DNA from: G965267335 sp965267335
GTDB lineage: Bacteria; Bacteroidota; Bacteroidia; Cytophagales; JAAEPT01
DNA: 64,000 nucleotides
Reading direction: 5' to 3'
Assembly (NCBI GenBank): GCA_965267335.1
Contig: OZ253953.1
Location: 124,001 to 188,000, forward strand
Both the position numbers and the translations under genes were made by a program. This document shows, piece after piece, positions 35,257-43,085 of the stretch. The notes beneath the pieces were generated by a model, which saw only the letters and a list, made by a program, of their open reading frames with translations, searched no databases and was not told the origin of the DNA. The first letter of the stretch is position 1. Each line of letters begins with the position of its first letter.

Positions 35257-38200
35257 TAGTTTTTTTTCTTTTTCTCGTACTCAAAGACTGACTCATATAT
35301 TGCATCATGAATTCTAGTCCTGATATTGTACTCAATTAATTTCCTGTTTTCCGCTACAGGGTGTACCCGGTTCGATAAGAAAATATAAATCAGATCAAAC
35401 TTAGGATCGACCCAGGCACCGATTCCGGTAAACCCTGAATGACCAAAAGTGCTCGAAGAAGCCAACTGAGATGTTGGGCCACCTGACTCGATTTCAGGCT
35501 TATCAAAACCCAGACCTCTTCTGTTGCCATCAAACTGCCGAGCCGAGAACTTTTTAATGGTCTCTTCATTAAAGTACTTTTGGCCTCCATAAGTTCCCAT
35601 GTTCAGATACATTTGTAACATTTTTGCTAAATCTTCGGCATTGCTAAAAACTCCGGCATGTCCGGCTACGCCTCCCATCATTGCGGCACCCTGATCATGC
35701 ACAGTCCCCCAAATCAGCCTCCTCCTGTAGGTACTATCAAATTCTGTCGGGGCAATTTCCTGAAGTGAATGATTGAATGTGGGGTTATAACCGAGTGTTT
35801 TCAACCCTAAGGGGCGATAGAAGTTCTGCGTAACGAATTCGTTTAATTCCTGGGAGATCAGCTTCTCTACCACTCGCTTTACCATATAAAAGGCCAGATC
35901 GCTGTACTTGTAACCGTATGTTTTTTCTCCTCTACCCAGCCGAAGCAACTTTGAGTCACGTGTCCATAGCCACAACGAGTCCTCCATGGTAGTCAGAGTA
36001 TACAACCCTGGTACAAGCACATTACAATAAAGGCTATCCTTCTGCCAGGTGCAGTAATACCTTTCACTGAGTTCACCCTCATCCTCTGTATTTTTCCAAT
36101 GTTGTAAATATCCAACCAATCCTGCCTGATGAGTCAAAATATCTTTGATAAGCATATCCTCTTTATTAGTACCCTTCAGGTCTGCGAGATAATCGGACAT
36201 TCTCTTATCAATATCTACTTCTCTTCTTTCTTCCAAAAACATAAAAGCTGGCAAGGCGGAGACTATCTTTGTCACGGAAGCCAGATCATATATGGTGTTT
36301 TCCGTAACGGGTTTTTTCTTTTCATAAGTATAGTAACCAAACCCTTTGCTGTAAACAACTTTTCCTCCCCTGGCTACTAACACATAACATCCTGGAGTTG
36401 CTGAATCGGTAACAGCTTCCTGTGCAATGCTATCAACTAACTGCAAAGATTCTGAATCCATACCTACAAGTTCCGGTAAGGAATAACCCAGCCTCTGCTT
36501 AGACTTCAGAACCACACCATCTCCTGCTTTATGAACTTCTCCTGTTGTCACCGGCAGTTTACCTGTTGTTCCTGTAGCACCAAATAAAATTTGCGGCAGT
36601 ATCTTCTGGGTGATCTCATTACTTACAGGACCATAAATAATATTCTTCCTGCTTTGAAAGTCAGCCAGCGTATACGGGTTGGCTAGGACGGAAATGATAG
36701 ACGGATTTGTCGCGCTCAGGTTTAAGACGAACTCAACAGCCTCGGGCGAAAATCTAAATGTGTTCCTTTTTCTGGCTGTAGACTTCTGTAGCGAGACCAG
36801 GGTCAGGTCGTACTTCGAATCAATGAGTTTATAAAGCGAATCAAAAGAATTCTTTGTAGCCTGCTCACCGATCTTAAAATGATCGATATAAGTATACTTA
36901 TCCAGATACTTCTGATACAGATCCGTATTGTCATTACTGATAACGACTGATGCTATTTTCACCTTATCAAAGGAAGTGGGTATGAGATGATTTATTTCAG
37001 TCGACAAGCATACAAAAGACTCCTGGTAAAGTTTTTCATTCAATGCTATGGCATCTGCACTATTCAGATCGTCAATAAGCCCTTTTGTTTCTATTGGTTC
37101 ATAGCCGCCCAATCCACACCAATACTTGCCTAAAAGAATTTTCTTCACTCTTGCATCCAATTCTCCAATTGAGATTTTATGTTTCTTAATTGCGTGCAGA
37201 ATTTTTTCACTGGCTAATGGAACATTTTCAGAAAACAGGAGCACATCATTTCCCGCCATAAATGCTTCAAGATCAACTTCACCAGGGTCGTAGTAGCTGG
37301 CCACTCCCTTCATATTCAGTGCATCGGTAAAGACCAATCCTCGAAATGAAAGCTCATTCTTTAGAAGGTCTGTAACTACCGCTTCAGAAAGTGTGGTTGC
37401 CTGGTTTTTGCGATTATCATAGGCAGGCATATGTACATGGGCCACCATTATACTTTTCAGTCCGGCTGCGATCAGTTTCTTAAACGGATATTGCTCAACA
37501 TTAGCCAATCGCTCCTTATCATGTGGAATAACCGGTAAACTGAGATGCGAATCCATATCTGTGTCACCGTGGCCAGGAAAGTGCTTGGCATTGGCCATCA
37601 CGTGCTGATCCTGCAATCCTTTCATATAGGCTATACCCTTCACCGCTACGGAATCTTTGTTTTCTCCAAATGACCTCACCCCGATAATTGGGTTAGACGG
37701 ATTCACATTGACATCAACCACCGGAGCAAAGTTGACATGAACGCCTAATCTCTTACAGTGCTGCGCCACCATTTCCCCCATATCATAGATCAACTCATTG
37801 TTCTGAATAGCGCCCAAAGTCATTTGTTTCGGGAAGCTAATCGTACTATCAAGCCGCATACCTAAGCCCCACTCGGCATCCATTCCGATCATTAAAGGAA
37901 CCTTCGCATTGGATTGATATAGGTTCGTCAACTGTGCTTGCCGAACCGGACCTCCCTGGAAGAAAATCAACCCGCCAATTTTTTCTTCTTTAACAAGTTT
38001 TAAAATATCAGCAGTATGCTTTTCGTCTCTATTGCTGTAGGCAGCAACCATAAACAGTTGACCTACCTTTTCTTTGGTGCTCAATGTATTTAAAACACTG
38101 TCAGCCCAACGTTGAGCATCAGCTTCTGAAAACAGTTTATTGGTTTTCAGGGGACTTAGGTTAGTGGAAGTTTGCGGGGCAGGCCTCTTACAACCTTCGA

Positions 38201-38258
38201 TTACGAAAAGGCCAAAAATTATTGGCAAGAGTATGTTTCTAAAGACTACAGGTATCAA
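35256..38258 (-). CDS. lipoprotein fusion of GH3 beta-N-acetylhexosaminidase (NagZ-like) and beta-lactamase/serine hydrolase
   Basis: 1000 residues from the TTG at 38258, which gives a lipoprotein signal (MIPVVFRNILLPIIFGLFVIEGC). An ATG at 38336 is possible but lies upstream of the minus-strand promoter at 38311-38304 and two bases from the divergent gene. Residues about 50-400 are GH3 (VPLMIGMDAEWGLGMR, NVNFAPVVDVN-type text, AKHFPGHGDTDMDSH). A linker domain follows (about 400-600), then a class C beta-lactamase-like domain with SVTK, YSD and HSG motifs (ASVTKIVSALPAF, YKYSDLAFYMV, FGHSGFTGIGAWVD). It likely trims cell-wall muropeptides in the periplasm. Coupled to bshA. Confidence 0.85.
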   Translation of the reverse strand: MIPVVFRNILLPIIFGLFVIEGCKRPAPQTSTNLSPLKTNKLFSEADAQRWADSVLNTLSTKEKVGQLFMVAAYSNRDEKHTADILKLVKEEKIGGLIFFQGGPVRQAQLTNLYQSNAKVPLMIGMDAEWGLGMRLDSTISFPKQMTLGAIQNNELIYDMGEMVAQHCKRLGVHVNFAPVVDVNVNPSNPIIGVRSFGENKDSVAVKGIAYMKGLQDQHVMANAKHFPGHGDTDMDSHLSLPVIPHDKERLANVEQYPFKKLIAAGLKSIMVAHVHMPAYDNRKNQATTLSEAVVTDLLKNELSFRGLVFTDALNMKGVASYYDPGEVDLEAFMAGNDVLLFSENVPLASEKILHAIKKHKISIGELDARVKKILLGKYWCGLGGYEPIETKGLIDDLNSADAIALNEKLYQESFVCLSTEINHLIPTSFDKVKIASVVISNDNTDLYQKYLDKYTYIDHFKIGEQATKNSFDSLYKLIDSKYDLTLVSLQKSTARKRNTFRFSPEAVEFVLNLSATNPSIISVLANPYTLADFQSRKNIIYGPVSNEITQKILPQILFGATGTTGKLPVTTGEVHKAGDGVVLKSKQRLGYSLPELVGMDSESLQLVDSIAQEAVTDSATPGCYVLVARGGKVVYSKGFGYYTYEKKKPVTENTIYDLASVTKIVSALPAFMFLEERREVDIDKRMSDYLADLKGTNKEDMLIKDILTHQAGLVGYLQHWKNTEDEGELSERYYCTWQKDSLYCNVLVPGLYTLTTMEDSLWLWTRDSKLLRLGRGEKTYGYKYSDLAFYMVKRVVEKLISQELNEFVTQNFYRPLGLKTLGYNPTFNHSLQEIAPTEFDSTYRRRLIWGTVHDQGAAMMGGVAGHAGVFSNAEDLAKMLQMYLNMGTYGGQKYFNEETIKKFSARQFDGNRRGLGFDKPEIESGGPTSQLASSSTFGHSGFTGIGAWVDPKFDLIYIFLSNRVHPVAENRKLIEYNIRTRIHDAIYESVFEYEKKKKN

Positions 38259-38289
38259 TGTTAGGTATTGTCTATATAACTCGCTTGAA

Positions 38290-38323
38290 TTTGTGCGCTT
38301 GAGCAAAATTAGAATTATTTTTG
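38290..38323 (+). promoter_or_regulatory. promoter of the mutL operon
   Basis: -33 TTTG at 38290-38293, 22-base spacer, and a perfect -7 TATTTTTG at 38316-38323. Transcription would begin near 38330, giving a very short leader before the ATG at 38339. It overlaps the minus-strand promoter element at 38304-38311, so the two divergent units could compete for polymerase. Confidence 0.55.
38304..38311 (-). promoter_or_regulatory. -7 promoter element (TAATTTTG) for the GH3 fusion-bshA unit
   Basis: A perfect TAnnTTTG on the minus strand. The predicted transcript start near 38297 is downstream of the most distal ATG (38336), which argues for translation from the TTG at 38258. It interleaves with the plus-strand mutL promoter. 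Confidence 0.45.
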
Positions 38324-38338
38324 TGTTCCTGGTCATAA

Positions 38339-38686
38339 ATGAAAATTCGATCTGTCATAAAGGTTAACAAGTACAAGCGGTTTGGCTACGAACCCAGGTA
38401 CTACGATCCGGTAAAAGAGGATCTTGATATTCGTGCTGAACGTGTCAAAAAAATGCAGCGTGAAAATCTTTATAACGGATATGACTCCGGATTTCGAGGT
38501 GCTTTCAGAACCAACAAAAAGTCTTCAGCCAAGCAACTTATCAGGACGTATATGGTTCTACTTCTTACAACGACAATATTCGGATGGTTGTATATCGGAA
38601 ATAAAATATTTTATATAACTTTCTCGTTGGCACTACCACCGTATGTTTACTGGAAAATTAAGCAGAGAAGAAGCAGGAAAGAGTAA
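38339..38686 (+). CDS. small membrane protein upstream of mutL
   Basis: 115 residues. A basic, soluble N-terminal half (YKRFGYEPRYYDPVKEDLDIRAER) is followed by two hydrophobic segments (about 69-85 and 88-103) and a basic tail (KIKQRRSRKE). The same small gene is commonly found directly before mutL in Bacteroidota, in my recollection, but its function is unknown. It starts the mutL operon; three bases separate it from mutL. Confidence 0.7.
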   Translation: MKIRSVIKVNKYKRFGYEPRYYDPVKEDLDIRAERVKKMQRENLYNGYDSGFRGAFRTNKKSSAKQLIRTYMVLLLTTTIFGWLYIGNKIFYITFSLALPPYVYWKIKQRRSRKE

Positions 38687-38689
38687 TTA

Positions 38690-40516
38690 ATGGCAGATAT
38701 CATTCACTTATTACCCGATTCCATTGCCAACCAAATTGCGGCTGGTGAGGTAGTTCAAAGACCCGCATCAGTGGTCAAGGAGCTACTGGAAAATTCCATT
38801 GATGCGGGAGCAAATGAAGTGCAACTCATCGTAAAAGAAGCGGGTAGAACATTAATTCAGGTGGTGGACAATGGCTGTGGCATGTCCCATACCGATGCTC
38901 GTATGTGTTTTGAAAGACATGCAACAAGCAAAATCAAAAAATCCAACGACCTCTTCTCCATCAGAACTTTTGGTTTTCGTGGTGAAGCTATGGCGTCCAT
39001 TGCTGCTGTCGCTCAGGTCGAACTGAAGTCCAGAAAAAACGATGAAGAACTTGGTACTCACATCGTCATTGAAGGCTCTGAAATCAAAAAACAGGAAGAG
39101 ACAGCCTGCCAGGTGGGCACGACTACAATAGTTAAAAACCTATTCTATAACGTTCCGGCTCGAAGAAATTTTCTTAAGTCAAATCCGGTAGAACTAAAGC
39201 ATATCATAGAAGAGTTTCAACGAGTGGCACTGGCTCACCCGGAGGTAAGCTTTTCAATGTTCCAGAATGACATCGAAACTTTCAACCTGCCTGCTGGAAA
39301 ACTAAGCCAGAGAATCGTGGGTATTTTCGGTAAGAGCTATAAGGAACAACTTATCGCGGTTGATGAGACGGCAGGAGAAATTAATATCACCGGATACATT
39401 GGTAAGCCCGAAAGTGCTAAGAAAACCAGAGGTGAACAATACTTCTTTGTTAACAACCGGTTCATTAAACATAATTATCTCAATCATGCGGTCCTTGGTG
39501 GTTTTGAAGGATTACTAGCCCCAGACTCTTATCCGTTCTATGTTTTATATATAGAAATTGATCCAAAACATATTGATATCAATGTACACCCGACCAAGAC
39601 TGAAATAAAGTTTGATGATGAGCGCACCCTTTATGCCATCATGAAAGCGGCCGTAAAAAAAGCACTTGGTGTTTATAATGTGACACCCAGCATAGATTTT
39701 GGCAGCAATGTCAATTTCACTTATAAAGACGACTCGGAGGGAGCCATGAAGGCAGAACGCAATATGGGGTTTGAAAAGGTAGAGCGGTCGCCCAGGGAAG
39801 CAGGCAATCAGGAAAACTGGAAAGATTTATACGAAGGTTTTGAGAGTCAAAATTTCAAAACAGTGAATGTCCGTGACGAAGAGACACAGGAAGTGAAAAT
39901 CCAAAGTTCGATGAACAAAGGTGGCGATCTTGATGCCTCCGTTCATGCGGATGCAACGATTACCTTCCAGATTCATCATAAGTACATTATCACCCAGGTA
40001 AAATCAGGAATGATGATGATTGATCAACAGGCAGCTCATGAGCGCGTGTTGTACGAAAAATACCAGGGAATGATGGACAACAAATTTGGAGCTTCTCAGC
40101 AGTTTTTATTTCCGCAGACCATAGAATTAAGTCCTTCAGATTACGCACTTGTAATGGGAATGCAGGATGAAATAAAGGCTTTGGGCTTTGTATTCAATGA
40201 CTTCGGGAAAAATACCATCGTAGTCAACGGCATCCCATCTGATGCTGCCGGAGCCAGTGAAAAGGATTTATTTGAAAGCCTGGTTGAACAGTTTAAGTAT
40301 AATAAAAGCGAATTAAAACTTGACGTAAAGGAAAACCTGGCCCGCTCTCTGGCACGAAGGTCCAGTTTGAAATCCGGGATAAAGCTATCGCAAGAGGAAA
40401 TGAAAACGCTTATCGACCAACTTTTTGCGTGTAGCAATCCAAATTATGCTCCTGGCGGGAACTTAACGTATGTGTTGTTGGATTTAAATACTATGGAGGG
40501 GTATTTCAATAAGTAA
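38690..40516 (+). CDS. mutL: DNA mismatch repair protein MutL
   Basis: 608 residues. The GHKL ATPase half has LLENSIDAGANEV, VVDNGCGM, RHATSKI and TFGFRGEAMASIAAVA; the transducer half follows to about 335 with HIDINVHPTKTEIKF. The C-terminal dimer/endonuclease domain (about 420-608) has DQQAAHERVLYEK, in which the usual histidine of the DQHAxxExxxxE motif is glutamine, and a CSNPNYAPGGN block near the end. It couples mismatch recognition by MutS to strand removal. Whether this version nicks DNA is uncertain because of the His to Gln change. Middle gene of the operon. Confidence 0.95.
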   Translation: MADIIHLLPDSIANQIAAGEVVQRPASVVKELLENSIDAGANEVQLIVKEAGRTLIQVVDNGCGMSHTDARMCFERHATSKIKKSNDLFSIRTFGFRGEAMASIAAVAQVELKSRKNDEELGTHIVIEGSEIKKQEETACQVGTTTIVKNLFYNVPARRNFLKSNPVELKHIIEEFQRVALAHPEVSFSMFQNDIETFNLPAGKLSQRIVGIFGKSYKEQLIAVDETAGEINITGYIGKPESAKKTRGEQYFFVNNRFIKHNYLNHAVLGGFEGLLAPDSYPFYVLYIEIDPKHIDINVHPTKTEIKFDDERTLYAIMKAAVKKALGVYNVTPSIDFGSNVNFTYKDDSEGAMKAERNMGFEKVERSPREAGNQENWKDLYEGFESQNFKTVNVRDEETQEVKIQSSMNKGGDLDASVHADATITFQIHHKYIITQVKSGMMMIDQQAAHERVLYEKYQGMMDNKFGASQQFLFPQTIELSPSDYALVMGMQDEIKALGFVFNDFGKNTIVVNGIPSDAAGASEKDLFESLVEQFKYNKSELKLDVKENLARSLARRSSLKSGIKLSQEEMKTLIDQLFACSNPNYAPGGNLTYVLLDLNTMEGYFNK

Positions 40517-40517
40517 G

Positions 40518-41180
40518 ATGTTTTTCAGATTAACACCGATAACGAAGAATTTATTAATCCTGAATGTAGGCGTATTCATTATTCAGGCAATGACAGGAAC
40601 ACAAGGGTTCATTGAGAATTCTCCTGTTACTGAGTACGGAGCAATGTATCCAATTGCTGGCAAAAACTTCATGCCATTTCAAGTCATCACGCATATGTTC
40701 TTGCATGGAGGGTTTACGCACCTACTCTTTAATATGCTGCCAGTTCTGTTTTTTGGCCCCATGTTGGAATCAGCTCTGGGTCAAAAGCGATTCCTCATTA
40801 TGTATATGGTGTGTGGTATAGGTGCGGGCTTGTTTTACAGCGGAGTACAATATCTCGAATGGACCGTACGGCTGCAAGATGCTCCGGAAGGTGCAACACA
40901 ATACGTATTTGATAATTTGAATGGAATGGTAGGCGCCTCAGGTGCTGTTTTTGGCATATTGATGATGGCGGCACTACTTTTCCCAAATACCAGGATTATG
41001 CTATTGTTCCCTCCCATACCAATGAAGATGAAATATTTCGCACTGATGTACGGAATACTGGAATTGGTTCAGGGTGCCCAATTTAACCCGCGGGGAAATG
41101 TAGCTCACTTCGCCCATGTCGGAGGAATGCTATTTGCCTTTATTTTACTTCAAATCTGGAAACGACAGGCCAGGAAATGA
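40518..41180 (+). CDS. rhomboid family intramembrane serine protease (first of pair)
   Basis: 220 residues with six hydrophobic helices. Rhomboid landmarks: HMFLHGGFTHLLFNMLPVLFF (the HxxxN region), the nucleophile in GASGAVFG, and the catalytic histidine in NVAHFAHVGGML. All parts of the Ser-His dyad are present, so it should be an active protease cutting transmembrane substrates. One base after mutL, and overlapping the second rhomboid by four bases. Confidence 0.9.
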   Translation: MFFRLTPITKNLLILNVGVFIIQAMTGTQGFIENSPVTEYGAMYPIAGKNFMPFQVITHMFLHGGFTHLLFNMLPVLFFGPMLESALGQKRFLIMYMVCGIGAGLFYSGVQYLEWTVRLQDAPEGATQYVFDNLNGMVGASGAVFGILMMAALLFPNTRIMLLFPPIPMKMKYFALMYGILELVQGAQFNPRGNVAHFAHVGGMLFAFILLQIWKRQARK

Positions 41181-42064
41181 GTTTATCTGAAGACATAAGG
41201 GGGGCATTTAGAAAGCCGAATAATGCGGTCAACCAATTGATCATAATCAATGTAGTTATATGGCTTATTTATCTTACCTTACAAATGATTGCCCAAAGTT
41301 CAGGAGGTGATTTTGGGCGATGGCTTTTCAGAAGCTACTTTGAAGTGCCTGCCGAGCCCGGGCTATTGGTATCACGTCCATGGACATTAATTACATATTC
41401 ATTTCTTCACAGTGCGAGCATATTCCACATTTTGTTCAATATGCTCTGGTTTTACTTCTTTGGGCGCTTGGTCAACGATTACCTAGGCAGTGATAAAGTC
41501 ATTTCATTATATGTACTTGGTGCCCTTGCAGGAGCATTGGCCTATTTACTACTATTCAATTTATTTCCTGCTCTTAAGTCTCCTTTTTCCTTACTTGTAG
41601 GAGCAAGCGCGAGTGTCACAGCCATAGTGGTAGCATCAGCTACACTTATGCCCAATTTCAGAATCCACTTAATTTTCCTGGGGCCGGTAAAAATTGCCTA
41701 TATAGCCGCTTTTATGGTGATAATGTCATATATCAGAACGTTAAATTACCAAAACCCAGGAGGCAACATGGCCCACCTCGGAGGCGCCCTCATCGGATTT
41801 TTATACATCAAATCCTTACATAAAGGCACTGACCTGGGCAAGTGGGTAACTAACTTCAGGATGTGGGTGATCGGGCTTTTTAAACCTAAACCCAAGGTCA
41901 AAGTTTCTTACAAAGCCAAACAAAAAAAGGCACAGACTTCTTCATCGGATACCGATGTCTCTCAGGAGGAAATCGACAAAATTCTTGACAAAATATCCCA
42001 AAGCGGATACGAAAGTCTGACAAAGGAAGAAAAACAGAAACTCTTCAACGCAAGTAAAAAGTAA
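41177..42064 (+). CDS. rhomboid family intramembrane serine protease (second of pair)
   Basis: 295 residues: six hydrophobic helices (about 17-215), then a charged cytoplasmic tail of about 80 residues with many Lys and Ser. Motifs: HSASIFHILFNMLWFYFFG, GASASVTAIVVAS where the usual GxSG is GASA, and NMAHLGGALIGF with the catalytic His. The Ser and His are kept, so activity is likely though the oxyanion-loop glycine is an alanine. The tail (VSQEEIDKILDKISQSGYES…) resembles the short helical motif seen at the end of many Bacteroidota rhomboids. It overlaps the first rhomboid by four bases. Confidence 0.88.
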   Translation: MSLSEDIRGAFRKPNNAVNQLIIINVVIWLIYLTLQMIAQSSGGDFGRWLFRSYFEVPAEPGLLVSRPWTLITYSFLHSASIFHILFNMLWFYFFGRLVNDYLGSDKVISLYVLGALAGALAYLLLFNLFPALKSPFSLLVGASASVTAIVVASATLMPNFRIHLIFLGPVKIAYIAAFMVIMSYIRTLNYQNPGGNMAHLGGALIGFLYIKSLHKGTDLGKWVTNFRMWVIGLFKPKPKVKVSYKAKQKKAQTSSSDTDVSQEEIDKILDKISQSGYESLTKEEKQKLFNASKK

Positions 42065-42069
42065 CAGCT

Positions 42070-42843
42070 ATGGCGTACAATAACATTCTCACTTCTGAGG
42101 AAAATAAAATCCTCACCATCACCATCAACCGGCCGGATAAATTGAATGCTCTTAATTTCGAGACATTAAAAGAACTTGAAGAAGTGTTTAATGGTATCAC
42201 CAGCGATAGTCAGGTAAGAGGAGTCATCATCACTGGGTCAGGTGATAAAGCTTTTGTTGCTGGTGCCGATATTAATGAATTCTCTCAACTCAATCGAAAC
42301 ACCGCTGCTGAAATGGCTCATAACGGCCAACGGGTTTTCCAAAAAATTGAAAACTGCCCACGAGTAGTCATCGCTGCTGTCAACGGCTACGCCTTAGGCG
42401 GTGGTTGTGAGTTGAGTCTTGCCTGCCATATAAGAGTCGCCTCAGAGAATGCTAGCTTCGGACAACCGGAAGTGAATCTGGGCATTGTACCTGGATACGG
42501 AGCCACACAAAGACTTACTCAATTAGTCGGCAAAGGAAAAGCCATCGAACTTATGACCACAGCTGATATCATTCCCGCAGATGTTGCCTTAGAAATCGGC
42601 TTGGTTAATCATGTAGTTCCTCAAAAAGATGTTCTCAATAAATCAATTGAAATACTGCAAAAAATCGCTTCAAAGGCGCCAGTTGCGGTAGAAAATGTCA
42701 TCGTTGCAGCTAACGCAGCTCATAAACGGGAAGGCTACGAAGTGGAGGTTCAGGCCTTTTCAAAAAGCGTAGTGACTGATGACTTCAAAGAGGGGGTTGC
42801 CGCCTTTATGGAAAAGAGGAAGGCCGACTTTAAGGGCAAGTAA
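42070..42843 (+). CDS. enoyl-CoA hydratase/isomerase family protein (crotonase)
   Basis: 257 residues, the standard crotonase length. INRPDKLNALN, GSGDKAFVAGADINEF (oxyanion hole), GYALGGGCELSLACH with the first catalytic Glu, and GQPEVNLGIVPGYGATQRL with the second catalytic Glu. Both glutamates are present, so it is likely a genuine 2,3-enoyl-CoA hydratase of beta-oxidation, acting in the cytoplasm. Last gene of the mutL operon, with five bases after the second rhomboid. Confidence 0.93.
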   Translation: MAYNNILTSEENKILTITINRPDKLNALNFETLKELEEVFNGITSDSQVRGVIITGSGDKAFVAGADINEFSQLNRNTAAEMAHNGQRVFQKIENCPRVVIAAVNGYALGGGCELSLACHIRVASENASFGQPEVNLGIVPGYGATQRLTQLVGKGKAIELMTTADIIPADVALEIGLVNHVVPQKDVLNKSIEILQKIASKAPVAVENVIVAANAAHKREGYEVEVQAFSKSVVTDDFKEGVAAFMEKRKADFKGK

Positions 42844-42900
42844 TTTCATCACTTGTCGTAATTACTGTTGAAAAACATATCTTTGTTCGATTGGCTTCTG

Positions 42901-43022
42901 AGCTTTCTCAAGCTACGTGTCATATCGACATCAAGGAGATATCTAATCGAAAGGAGTACTGAGAAGTTTAGATTTCTCCCTTCGCTCGAAATGACAAGAT
43001 TATTATTTACTTTGAGAAAGCT
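42901..43022. repeat. 122-bp nested palindromic repeat element
   Basis: Outer arms AGCTTTCTCAA (42901-42911) and TTGAGAAAGCT (43012-43022) are perfect inverted repeats. Inside them a second, 27-base pair of arms (42918-42944 and 42970-42996) match at 20 of 27 positions, starting TGTCATATCGA and ending TCGAAATGACA. The core TGTCATTTCGAGCGAAGGGAG-type arm is the kind of extragenic palindrome I recall scattered through many Bacteroidota genomes. It fills the gap between the mutL operon and the flippase gene and would fold into a strong cruciform or RNA hairpin. Confidence 0.7.
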
Positions 43023-43085
43023 TACGAACCTCCTTCAATTTGAGGGGCTAAAATCTAGATCACCAGTTTAGTAATACTACAGCAC

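Noticed and set aside
42868..43071. 67-residue + strand ORF between the enoyl-CoA hydratase and flippase genes
   Set aside because: It lies across the palindromic repeat element, has no family-like text, and its codons follow the repeat arms. It is a by-product of the inverted repeat.
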